Virus record (IMG/VR): IMGVR_UViG_3300043803_002147
Span: 1-28,663 of that record
Length of the DNA stretch: 28,663 nucleotides
Strand: one strand, 5' to 3'
From: a virus
The notes under the pieces were generated by a model. It was given only the letters and a program-made list of their open reading frames with translations, was not told where the DNA came from and searched no databases. The position numbers and the translations under genes were made by a program. The stretch's first letter is position 1, and every line of letters starts with the position of its first letter. Below, piece after piece: positions 16,896 to 23,362 of the stretch.

Positions 16896-17318
16896 TTATA
16901 CCCTACTTGCTATAGTTAAACGACCCTCAATGTATCTTTTTCTTACTTCTAAATAAGTTGCAATTCGGTTTTGAGGCACAGGAATAAATTGCCATTGTCC
17001 TGTAACCATACTACCACTTGAATCAGTAAGTACAGCATCAGCAATTAATTGATAATTAAAAACCAAATTACTCCAATTACCAATCATCCTTCCCTTTAAA
17101 TAAAGAATATTTTGTCCCATTTGAGCATCTTCAAACAAAGGTTTAAAATCCTTCTTAATAGATACAGAAGCTTGAACAATCACAGTAGAAACTGTTTCAA
17201 TCCTATTCCCCACAGCATCCTCAACAAAATGACCATTACCCATTTGAAAGGTTAAGGTTAAGTTAGAATTAAAGGGTTCTAAATATCCAATTGTTTGGTT
17301 TACATAGGAGGAAATCAT
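16896..17318 (-). CDS. Probable head-closure (stopper-like) protein
   Basis: I start this protein at the ATG 17316-17318 (140 residues) rather than the TTG at 17375, because the extra N-terminus would only be the antisense of the divergent connector gene. Residues are beta-rich (NSNLTLTFQMGNGHFVE, then ETVSTVIVQASVSI), ending in YLEVRKRYIEGRL. It sits between the connector and the gp10-like gene, where head-closure proteins normally lie. No strong ribosome site is visible. Its start codon overlaps, on the opposite strand, the start codon of the 17317 gene (tCATGa). Family membership is inferred mainly from position. Confidence 0.6.
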   Translation of the reverse strand: MISSYVNQTIGYLEPFNSNLTLTFQMGNGHFVEDAVGNRIETVSTVIVQASVSIKKDFKPLFEDAQMGQNILYLKGRMIGNWSNLVFNYQLIADAVLTDSSGSMVTGQWQFIPVPQNRIATYLEVRKRYIEGRLTIASRV

Positions 17319-17730
17319 GATTTTATTCAGTAACTTTATTGTCAAATATCCAGAATTTGCGGGTGAAGAAACCAAGTTTAATTTGTTTTTACCAGAAGCA
17401 CTTCTAGAAGTTGAACTGTACCATTGGGGAACTTTAAAAGACGTGGCAACTGAGTTATTGACCGCTCACAAAATTACCTTAACTAAACAAAGTACGGGTA
17501 GTGATTACAGTACGGGAGTCTTAAAACGCTTAGAAGTAGATGATGAGTCTTACAACATTGAGTTACAAAGTGTTCCCGATAGCTACGGACAAAGTAAGTA
17601 TGGACTTGAGTACCAACGACTGTTAAAGATAGTCACAAATACCAGTCCAGAATCAGCATCACCAACCAAAGGTACATCCATGTTTGGGCTTCGGGGAAAC
17701 AGCCCAATCAAGTGGTCACAGTCTAAATAA
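17317..17730 (+). CDS. Head-tail connector (DUF4054-like), inverted relative to its operon
   Basis: A 137-residue protein with the DUF4054 connector pattern: F-x-x-KYPEFAG at 7-16, a helix LPEALLEVELYHWGTLKD, then ATELLTAHKITL, and a final YGLEYQRLLKIV. These adaptors bind below the portal. The start has an excellent AGGAGG ribosome site 5-6 bases upstream. It is exactly where a connector belongs, after the capsid and before head closure, yet it is encoded on the plus strand while all its neighbours are on the minus strand. It overlaps the neighbouring gene's start by 2 bases at its 5' end and the capsid gene's last 8 bases at its 3' end. No plus-strand promoter is evident upstream. Confidence 0.8.
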   Translation: MILFSNFIVKYPEFAGEETKFNLFLPEALLEVELYHWGTLKDVATELLTAHKITLTKQSTGSDYSTGVLKRLEVDDESYNIELQSVPDSYGQSKYGLEYQRLLKIVTNTSPESASPTKGTSMFGLRGNSPIKWSQSK

Positions 17731-18901
17731 CTGTCAACGCAGTGGTACTGTTGGTACTTCTAGCCCCAATAAACCGAGGGTCCATCACAAGAGGAAAGCC
17801 ACGTCCCGCTACAGTGATTTTTTCTTGAGGTGGTTCTTTGCTGACGACTTCAGTACTAGTTACCAGCCCCCCAGCAAAGTTGTTAGAAGCAGTGGGAACA
17901 ATCGCCCGTTCAATGTAGTTATCAAGAGCAAAAAAGTAATAGTCAGCAGGGACATAGGTTTTTACTTCTGTGCCTACACGACCTGAACCGCGCTGATAGT
18001 AAACCGCATCGGAAACAATAATCTCAATGTTGGGATTTTGACCACCACCTGCTAATAATCGTTGTCCAACCACACCACCAATTTCCTGTAAAGATGGAGG
18101 TGGCAAAGCAGCTACGGCACTGGCATTAGCTGCTTCTAAGGTTGTAATCATCCCTCTAGACCGTCCTACAATTTCTTTAGTGCTAGTTTGGTTTCTAAGG
18201 TTGTTAGCAGTTAGCCTAGACATAACAATATAAGGAGGAAATCTCTTAACACTGTTGTAGTAACTAGACAAGTGGCTCACCAAATCATCAATACCTGTAG
18301 CGGTAGTTGAAGCAGACCACACAGCAGTACCCGTCAAAGCAGATGGTAAATTTTCCGAAGGGATTTGACTTCTGTAACTAAGAACTGCTGACGCTCCTGA
18401 TGTAGGGTCAGGATAGTTGCATTGTCCAGTACAAGCAATCAGCAAAGTCAACACAGTATGTAAGTTAATAACAGACTGGGTAAGCAGTGCAGGTACGCCT
18501 AAAAAGATATTTCTAATAGCTTCAGACGCTTGAGCGTTACCAGACATTGCCAAACGTTCCGCCTGTTGAGCAAGGTTAAAATCCTCTTCAGTAATCAATC
18601 TAGATTTAGCCAGTTTAAAATTACCAAAGGTTTCTTGAGTCACGCTAAGGCGTTCTACATCTTGGGGAATAGCACCATCAGTAGCTACCACATAAGCAAG
18701 AGTAGGAGTATAAGCCCGCATTTTGAGCAATGCTAAAACCGGATCACTATACTGAACAAAAGGGAAAAAACGATTCAAAGCAGGGTCGGGATAACCGTCA
18801 GCATAGACTTCACCAGTGCTAGAGACAGTTGCCAGTTGCAAGTCAATAGCCCGCTGAACCACGCCCGGTTGTGAGTTAATTAATTCAATAATTGAGGGCA
18901 T
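17723..18901 (-). CDS. Major capsid protein (gpE-like)
   Basis: A 392-residue protein that forms the head shell. It follows the protease-scaffold and decoration genes, the lambda-like C-D-E order. The N-terminus (IIELINSQPGVVQRAIDLQ), then DPALNRFFPFVQYSDPVLALLKMRAY and a segment ATDGAIPQDVERL fit a gpE-type capsid. Later segments include a helix-rich domain (about 110-165) and FPPYIVMSRLTANNLRN, EIIVSDAVYYQRGSGRVG, and VPADYYFFALDNYI, typical of the conserved C-terminal half. The gene starts only 3 bases after the decoration gene's stop. Its end overlaps the convergent connector gene. Confidence 0.8.
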   Translation of the reverse strand: MPSIIELINSQPGVVQRAIDLQLATVSSTGEVYADGYPDPALNRFFPFVQYSDPVLALLKMRAYTPTLAYVVATDGAIPQDVERLSVTQETFGNFKLAKSRLITEEDFNLAQQAERLAMSGNAQASEAIRNIFLGVPALLTQSVINLHTVLTLLIACTGQCNYPDPTSGASAVLSYRSQIPSENLPSALTGTAVWSASTTATGIDDLVSHLSSYYNSVKRFPPYIVMSRLTANNLRNQTSTKEIVGRSRGMITTLEAANASAVAALPPPSLQEIGGVVGQRLLAGGGQNPNIEIIVSDAVYYQRGSGRVGTEVKTYVPADYYFFALDNYIERAIVPTASNNFAGGLVTSTEVVSKEPPQEKITVAGRGFPLVMDPRFIGARSTNSTTALTVI

Positions 18902-18904
18902 AAA

Positions 18905-19852
18905 TTACACCAAACGAATTTCAGGATATAAAGCGGCTAGTTGTCCATCCATATAAGGCAACCTAGACCCATAAACATCGCCTTCTAAGTAGAGAGCGTA
19001 ATTCTGGCTTTCTCTGTACAGCAAATCAATAGGAACTTCAGGAGACAACATTCCTAAGTTTTCCGGTGAACTAGCAGCCACACCTATAGGCATACCCAAA
19101 GGCACGGATACAGAAGCTGCACTAATGGTGACAACATCTGTAACTGTGTTAACCGCAGAGATTGTACCTATAGCTGCGTTAGGAGCAAATACAGCGGCAG
19201 AAGCGGTAGAAGTACCATTACTAGCTGTAGTAGTAGCAGTAAAACTGTAAAGACTGGTAAAATCTTTTGCCCAAAAGACGATTACCATAGCAGGGGAAGT
19301 ACCAGCCACCGATAAACCAGAAACCAGTCTAGAAGTATAAGAATTAGCAGCGATCGCTCCAATTACTTTATTAGCCACGTTAGTATTGGTTGCTGCCAAT
19401 GAACCACCAATATCGCCAGCCACCACAGTATAAGTAACAGCAACACCATTGACGGTTACAGTGATAGTATCATTAGCAGCCCATCCTGTACTTGAGGATG
19501 AGATTGTCAATCTTACTGAAGGTGCAATGATAGAGAGAACATCAGTAGGTATGAAAATACCAGCAGTACCGACAGGGAAAGAAATACTGGTAGCACTAGC
19601 AGCGGTAGCAGTTCTAGTAGTCATACGGGGTAAAATCCGATTGCCCACCAACGAAGTTGAAGTACCACTACCAGCAAAGAAACCAGGAGCAAAAATTTTA
19701 ACGAGCTTACGGATAGCCCCAGTAGATCCCGTTGCATAGGCTTCATTTAAGCGGGTGTATCGGGTAGGGGTTGTTTCTGTAGCCCGTGCTAATACAGGAA
19801 AAAACCCTGATAACTCATCGTCGTAAAGATACGACTCATAACGCATAGTCAT
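18905..19852 (-). CDS. Head decoration or capsid-associated protein, probable
   Basis: A 315-residue protein between the prohead protease and the capsid, the lambda gpD position. The ends (about 1-100 and 255-315) look like a small folded decoration domain: LYDDELSGFFPVLARATE at the start and SQNYALYLEGDVYGSRLPYM at the end. Between them lies a long Ser/Thr/Ala/Val-rich insert that resembles the phage fibre/tail repeat with T-V-T-V-N-G-V-A-V-TYTVVAGD. This makes it far longer than the usual 110-130-residue decoration protein. It could instead be another capsid-associated protein. Confidence 0.6.
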   Translation of the reverse strand: MTMRYESYLYDDELSGFFPVLARATETTPTRYTRLNEAYATGSTGAIRKLVKIFAPGFFAGSGTSTSLVGNRILPRMTTRTATAASATSISFPVGTAGIFIPTDVLSIIAPSVRLTISSSSTGWAANDTITVTVNGVAVTYTVVAGDIGGSLAATNTNVANKVIGAIAANSYTSRLVSGLSVAGTSPAMVIVFWAKDFTSLYSFTATTTASNGTSTASAAVFAPNAAIGTISAVNTVTDVVTISAASVSVPLGMPIGVAASSPENLGMLSPEVPIDLLYRESQNYALYLEGDVYGSRLPYMDGQLAALYPEIRLV

Positions 19853-19856
19853 AGTA

Positions 19857-20996
19857 TTAATCTATAATTGGTTTAGATTGACCTAAAGATTGAATAATCT
19901 GTAAAGCCCGTGTTTCTAAATCAGCAGGATTAGACTGACCAGCATTGACAATAGGCTCAGAAATTGACTGTTTCAGATTAAGTAAAGGTGCGGTTCTCTT
20001 ATTGATTAATTCAAGATGAAACTCAATATAACCCAAGCGATCGCTCTTGGTATGGTGAGCAATATCATTACTGGGTTTTTCAGAAAATAATTCACCAAAC
20101 TCAACAGCAGCTAGTTTGCCTTCAGACACCAAATCTTCAGCTTTTTGACGTAAATCATAATAGCGAGATACCACTGATTCACGCTTTTCAAAAGTAGAAA
20201 TAGCAGTGTTTTTTTCCTCAATAGACTTACTTAAAACCTTAATTTGTTCACTCAGTCTATTGTTTTCATTGGTTAACAAAACCTGCTTTTCAGACAATAA
20301 AACATTAGTATTATTAGCTTCTGCTAAAGCGGCTTTAACCGTGACTAATTCCAATTCAGTTTTCTCATTCATTTTTCGATTGGGGTTGAAATTGGGGTCT
20401 CCCTTAACTGAAATATCATCAAAACATACAAGAGACTTTCCGTATCCAACTGTTGGGTCCGCTGGTATGTCTTCAGAAGATATTTCCAATAGAACTATCT
20501 TTGTCGCTTCTAAGAGGGCTTTCTTTGTCAGCATAACGCAACCATCTTTATCAGTAGCGTATTCTGCCGGGGTGATAACACGGTATTCCTCTACGGTATA
20601 TCCAAAGCTGATACCTCCAGAAGTACCATCTTCAATGTCAGACATGAATTGTTCTGCTAAAGCGTTCCTAGACAGCTTCACAGTTGCCATGCCGCGATCG
20701 CCGTCCAAGCCGACTTCAGTAACAATGCCGATTTTTTGACCACGTGCATGATTTTTGAGAAAAGGACAAGTTTTATTAGTAACCCTTGTCAAGTCCCAGC
20801 TACGAGCATCGTGGGATAATTGTTCATCAAAAACGACACTAGCACCTTCAGGTAAATCACCATAGAGAGAATATCTTTCACAGATATTACTCTTAGAAGA
20901 AAACGAGAATCCTAAAGTTCTTGCGTCCCGATTTAATAGCAAATCAGAACTTAAAACCTTAGTTAAGATAGTTTTATTTTTAGTTGTATTTGGCAT
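19857..20996 (-). CDS. HK97-family prohead protease fused to a scaffold-like coiled coil
   Basis: The serine protease (family U35-like) matures the head. Using the ATG at 20994-20996 the protein is 379 residues. It shows FLKNHA with the catalytic His (about H83), GGISFGYTV with the catalytic Ser (about S130) and LLEISSEDIPADP, the usual L-x-E-x-S...P-A-x-P signature (about 169-181). After about residue 208 (MNEKTELELV) comes a heptad-rich coiled coil to about 290 (ENNRLSEQIKVLSKSIEEKN) and a charged tail. So protease and scaffold appear to be one polypeptide. An upstream in-frame start (21167 or 21131) is rejected because it would read through the divergent promoter region and the palindrome. 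Ribosome site weak. Confidence 0.85.
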   Translation of the reverse strand: MPNTTKNKTILTKVLSSDLLLNRDARTLGFSFSSKSNICERYSLYGDLPEGASVVFDEQLSHDARSWDLTRVTNKTCPFLKNHARGQKIGIVTEVGLDGDRGMATVKLSRNALAEQFMSDIEDGTSGGISFGYTVEEYRVITPAEYATDKDGCVMLTKKALLEATKIVLLEISSEDIPADPTVGYGKSLVCFDDISVKGDPNFNPNRKMNEKTELELVTVKAALAEANNTNVLLSEKQVLLTNENNRLSEQIKVLSKSIEEKNTAISTFEKRESVVSRYYDLRQKAEDLVSEGKLAAVEFGELFSEKPSNDIAHHTKSDRLGYIEFHLELINKRTAPLLNLKQSISEPIVNAGQSNPADLETRALQIIQSLGQSKPIID

Positions 20997-21020
20997 AACT
21001 AAAACATTTAAAACTGCTTT

Positions 21021-21039
21021 TAGTTTAACCGTTAAACTA
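21021..21039. promoter_or_regulatory. Perfect 19-bp palindrome, putative operator between late operon and XRE gene
   Basis: TAGTTTAAC-C-GTTAAACTA, two perfect 9-bp arms around one base. It lies 25 bases upstream of the protease ATG and about 90 upstream of the XRE start, in the only gap between these divergent genes. That is where a small XRE repressor would be expected to bind. Function is inferred from symmetry and position. Confidence 0.6.
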
Positions 21040-21090
21040 ATTTTTGACTTAATTAAATCTGCGAAAAAAGCGGGAATCAGCGGTTTTCTT

Positions 21091-21099
21091 TGATATATT
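21091..21099 (+). promoter_or_regulatory. Possible extended -10 promoter for the XRE gene
   Basis: TGATATATT is a TGN-TATATT extended -10 about 30 bases before the XRE start. The -35 is not recognisable. The stretch is very A+T-rich, so chance is possible. Confidence 0.3.
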
Positions 21100-21129
21100 A
21101 TTAGTGGTGTAAATAATAATATATCAGTC

Positions 21130-21396
21130 ATGATTGTAGAACCAAATAGCTTTGAAACCTTGTCCACAGAAGGGAAAATAGGAATCTTAATTTATATAGC
21201 TCGTGAGAAAGCAGGAATGTCTAGGAAACAACTAGCAGCAAAAATTGATAAATCCGTCAACGTAATAATTGCCATAGAAGACTTGTTCAAAGAACGGGAC
21301 GGCAGAAGACAGACCATAGCATTTAGTGAGATTGAATCAATTGCCAATGCTTTAAATCTCCCTATTCAATCTTTACTCCCAAAAAACGTATATTGA
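21130..21396 (+). CDS. XRE-family helix-turn-helix regulator
   Basis: An 88-residue DNA-binding protein. Residues about 16-75 form the five-helix XRE domain: GILIYIAREKAGMSRKQLA with the turn, AAKIDKSVNVIIAIEDL as the recognition helix region, and FSEIESIANALNLPIQSLL as the closing helices. There is no extra domain. It is divergent from the structural operon with a palindromic site between, so a role in controlling its own gene and the late operon is likely. The start ATG overlaps a minus-strand ATG (tCATGa), but that minus start is not the one I use for the protease. No strong ribosome site. Confidence 0.85.
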   Translation: MIVEPNSFETLSTEGKIGILIYIAREKAGMSRKQLAAKIDKSVNVIIAIEDLFKERDGRRQTIAFSEIESIANALNLPIQSLLPKNVY

Positions 21397-21400
21397 CAAG

Positions 21401-21454
21401 AAAAAATCTAGCGACATTGAGGCGATCGCTAGATTCACGTAACCAGGTATGCTC
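21401..21454 (-). ncRNA. Small RNA cassette 1 (promoter, ~54-nt transcript, terminator hairpin)
   Basis: On the minus strand an extended -10 TGCTACAAT (21461-21469) is followed by a short predicted transcript ending in a perfect 10-bp hairpin (arms 21405-21414 and 21426-21435) and a U6 tract (21401-21406). The right arm contains a HIP1 octamer. It is the third of three tandem cassettes of the same design. Transcript ends are predicted, not measured. Confidence 0.5.
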
Positions 21455-21472
21455 ATTACGATTGTAGCACAT

Positions 21473-21535
21473 AAAAAAATCCAGTGATGTTGAAGTGATC
21501 ACTGGACCGACTTGATAGTAACAAGGGGTTCTATT
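21473..21535 (-). ncRNA. Small RNA cassette 2 (promoter, ~62-nt transcript, terminator hairpin)
   Basis: A perfect extended -10, TGCTATAAT (21542-21550, minus strand), starts right after the terminator of cassette 3. The predicted transcript ends in a 9-bp hairpin (arms 21480-21488 and 21498-21506) with a U7 tract (21473-21479). Compared with cassette 1, the hairpin has paired changes (T-A to C-G and C-G to T-A) that keep the stem, and the HIP1 octamer is replaced by GTGATCAC. Confidence 0.55.
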
Positions 21536-21553
21536 TTCATAATTATAGCACAC

Positions 21554-21603
21554 AAAAAAATCAGTGGCTATAATTCCACTGATTCCGCTAAATTCACGCA
21601 CTT
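21554..21603 (-). ncRNA. Small RNA cassette 3 (promoter, ~50-nt transcript, terminator hairpin)
   Basis: A TATAAT (21610-21615, minus strand) precedes a short predicted transcript with CGTGAATTTAGCG, which recurs almost unchanged in cassette 1. It ends in a 9-bp hairpin (arms 21559-21567 and 21576-21584) and a U7 tract (21554-21560). The -10 overlaps the leader of the divergent plus-strand gene at 21631. Confidence 0.45.
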
Positions 21604-21630
21604 GACTATATTATAATCTAAAGAGGAAAT

Positions 21631-21918
21631 ATGAACAAAAATACTGAGATACCAGCAGAAAGTTTCTTAAATACAGATGTAACCCTTAAACGTACAGCAA
21701 TGCTATACAAAATACTTAATAACAGCAAAGAAGCATCAGCAACACGAAACATTGCCATTAACTCTGATTGCAACTATGAAGATCATAGCTTCAAAAAAAA
21801 TCAACACATTGCTAACGAAATCACAAGACGCTTAAATAAAATATTAGAAGGCTTTAAACAGCAAAAAAGAGTCCAGCGTTTTTATGAAGCGTCTAAACTA
21901 TTTGATGAACACAACTGA
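21631..21918 (+). CDS. Small helical protein of unknown function
   Basis: A 95-residue, lysine- and asparagine-rich protein with a good AGAGG ribosome site. The C-terminal half (QHIANEITRRLNKILEGFK, then RFYEASKLFDE) is a strongly charged helix. The N-terminal half is polar. I do not recognise a family. It lies next to the XRE gene and the small RNA cassettes and converges on the 287-residue gene, so an early or regulatory role is possible but unproven. Confidence 0.7.
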   Translation: MNKNTEIPAESFLNTDVTLKRTAMLYKILNNSKEASATRNIAINSDCNYEDHSFKKNQHIANEITRRLNKILEGFKQQKRVQRFYEASKLFDEHN

Positions 21919-21923
21919 AAACT

Positions 21924-21948
21924 TAGGTAAATCACATTAACTTACCTA
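21924..21948. terminator. Weak hairpin between convergent genes
   Basis: TAGGTAA (21924-21930) and TTACCTA (21942-21948) form a 7-bp stem between the ends of the 21631 gene and the convergent 287-residue gene. There is no long T tract on either side, only AAGTTTTC on the minus strand. It might be a weak two-way terminator. Confidence 0.3.
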
Positions 21949-21992
21949 GACACAATTAAAAATATTTTATTTCACTGAAAATAGTAGAAGTA

Positions 21993-22856
21993 TTAGTAGG
22001 GTACTTCTACTATACTTCCTAGTGGTTTATCGACTAGCTTAGACGTAAGTGATATAGCTTGTTGGGCTATTTGTCCTGCTTTGAGTAGCATACGTTCCCA
22101 AACCATCCTAAACAAGCCTTTACGTCTGGTCCACTTCCAGATAATGACTTTAAAGACTGGGGTTGGTTCAACAATCTCACCATCATCACTTAGCGTTTCA
22201 ATAATCACATCACCATGTCCATGACAATTGCCACGAAAGTCGCCAGTAACATGAAATAAGGCATTATAGAACTGAACCATCATCATGCCACCGTGATCTG
22301 GCATACACTCAAAACTGGAAACATTCTCTGAATGTCTTAACTTCCAGTTAATCCTGTCCCTGCGGACCTGATCGAACACCTGATAGAAAATCAGGATCTT
22401 GGGAATATCAACCCGTTCTAAGAGCGGGGGGGTAGCCGTACCTTGTCCTTCCACACCATTAGCCACACCCCAAGCCGCGCCCTTGGGACGGGAATCAATA
22501 TCAAACCAGAACAAACCCCACTGGATATGGAGTTTACGGTAAGTTCTTAAAGTGGTTTTATTATAAAACGCACCTTTCCAGTTGCTTGTCAAATAATCTT
22601 CTAAGTATTTGTGAGCGACCATGATATTCACATTCTGGTCCTTACTGCAAAGCAGCAGATTCTTCCAGTTGTCCAAATCCATATTCTTGGCATTGACTCC
22701 GTAATCAACAGCAGCCCGCCACATTAAGGCGTTGAGAATACCCATGTGAGTGAATAAAACCCGGTCAGTCAGGTCATTGGCGATCGCATAAGCCAACTCC
22801 CGAATTTCCGCTACTTCCTGTTCCGTTAAAATTGTTTCTACTACTTGATTTTCCAT
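21993..22856 (-). CDS. Conserved-looking phage protein of unknown function (287 aa)
   Basis: I do not recognise this soluble, Trp- and Met-rich protein. It has a helical N-terminus (TEQEVAEIRELAYAIANDL), WKNLLLCSKDQNVNIMVAHKYL, a strand-rich core with LHIQWGLFWFDIDSRPKGAAW and PKILIFYQVFDQVRRDRIN, a His/Gly cluster NALFHVTGDFRGNCHGHGD that could bind metal, a basic WKWTRRKGLFRMVWERML helix, and a Val/Pro-rich end. It sits just upstream of the head operon where a portal gene would usually be, but nothing in it resembles a portal. A consensus promoter lies about 120 bases upstream, so it probably has its own transcript with a long structured leader. Confidence 0.75.
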   Translation of the reverse strand: MENQVVETILTEQEVAEIRELAYAIANDLTDRVLFTHMGILNALMWRAAVDYGVNAKNMDLDNWKNLLLCSKDQNVNIMVAHKYLEDYLTSNWKGAFYNKTTLRTYRKLHIQWGLFWFDIDSRPKGAAWGVANGVEGQGTATPPLLERVDIPKILIFYQVFDQVRRDRINWKLRHSENVSSFECMPDHGGMMMVQFYNALFHVTGDFRGNCHGHGDVIIETLSDDGEIVEPTPVFKVIIWKWTRRKGLFRMVWERMLLKAGQIAQQAISLTSKLVDKPLGSIVEVPY

Positions 22857-22915
22857 AAACCATGAGTTACCATTTAATTATGTTTAATTATGTGTATCTT
22901 TAAACCTTATTTCCC

Positions 22916-22965
22916 AACGCTGTAGCGGTTGACAGACATCAAACCGTTACAGCGTTTTTGTTTTT
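22916..22965 (+). terminator. Strong hairpin with T tract; also the 5' leader of the 287-residue gene
   Basis: A 15-bp stem with one G-U pair (arms 22916-22930 and 22942-22956) is followed on the plus strand by TTTTTGTTTTT, the form of an intrinsic terminator. On the minus strand the same hairpin lies in the predicted 120-base leader of the 21993-22856 gene, between its promoter and its start codon. Either or both roles are possible. Confidence 0.65.
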
Positions 22966-22982
22966 GTAACCATCACACCTTT

Positions 22983-23011
22983 AGTGTAACATAGTTTTTT
23001 ATCCCTGTCAA
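22983..23011 (-). promoter_or_regulatory. Sigma-70-type promoter for the 287-residue gene
   Basis: On the minus strand TTGACA (23006-23011), a 17-base spacer and TACACT (22983-22988) match the consensus well. The predicted start is near 22976. Confidence 0.6.
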
Positions 23012-23183
23012 GCTAATTGGCTGGTTATTTGCTGTACTTTTAATAAATTCTCAATATTTAACTACAGTATCTTACTGGCAAACATTTATATCAAGAGAAT
23101 TTAATTCCAAAAAGATAGTTATTATCTATTAATAAGATAATGTAACCAAATATTTAAGCCCTTATTTTTCAACGCTTTCAAGC

Positions 23184-23213
23184 TTGACAAGAATATTTAT
23201 GTTATAATATATT
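23184..23213 (+). promoter_or_regulatory. Promoter for a short transcript
   Basis: TTGACA (23184-23189) with TATATT 18 bases later (23208-23213); an overlapping TATAAT at 23203 would give a 13-base spacer. It points at the terminator 20-50 bases downstream. Confidence 0.5.
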
Positions 23214-23217
23214 AAGA

Positions 23218-23266
23218 TGCACCTTTACAAACTACTAAGTAAATCTTCTTTATTTAGTAGTTTTTT
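23218..23266 (+). ncRNA. Candidate small RNA or terminated leader
   Basis: A predicted transcript of about 50 bases ending in a 10-bp hairpin (arms 23229-23238 and 23254-23263) and a T6 tract (23261-23266). It has its own promoter and no open frame. It may be a free small RNA, or the attenuated leader of the 23363 gene, which has a separate promoter just downstream. Confidence 0.45.
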
Positions 23267-23295
23267 ATTGTATGAAAATTCAGTACAAAAATTTA

Positions 23296-23326
23296 TTGAC
23301 GATATATAAATAATAAGATAGACTAT
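23296..23326 (+). promoter_or_regulatory. Regulon promoter A (TTGACG with ATAGACTAT)
   Basis: TTGACG (23296-23301), 16 bases, then the palindrome ATAGACTAT (23318-23326), which also holds a -10-like TAGACT at a 17-base spacing. CAGTACA lies just upstream and AGTACATAA just downstream. The 51 bases 23315-23365 recur identically before the 26508 gene. Confidence 0.7.
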
Positions 23327-23362
23327 ATTAAGTACATAAGGAAAAAACAGGAGACAAAAGCA

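Larger units (their letters stand above)
22857..23362. other. 506-bp non-coding regulatory interval
   Basis: No protein gene is supported here. It holds a strong hairpin (22916-22956), a minus-strand promoter (22983-23011), a short inverted repeat (TTATCT/AGATAA around 23125-23145), a plus-strand promoter with a short terminated transcript (23184-23266), and the promoter of the 23363 gene (23296-23326). The remainder is A+T-rich with nothing I can identify. Confidence 0.6.

Noticed and set aside
17684-17986. Plus-strand frame of 100 codons over the capsid gene end
   Set aside because: Antisense to the capsid gene and out of frame with the connector; no ribosome site.
20997-21167. Longer start of the protease gene (21167 or 21131)
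   Set aside because: It would translate the A+T-rich gap with the palindrome and overlap the XRE start; the residues there look non-coding.
21400-21600. CRISPR array or anti-CRISPR repeat mimics
   Set aside because: The units are promoter-terminator cassettes with differing stems, not constant direct repeats with spacers; I recognise no cyanobacterial CRISPR repeat.
21362-21601. Minus-strand frame of 79 codons with repeated FF-C-Y-N peptides
   Set aside because: The repetition is explained by the three hairpin cassettes, whose T tracts and stems give the Phe and Tyr codons; no ribosome site.
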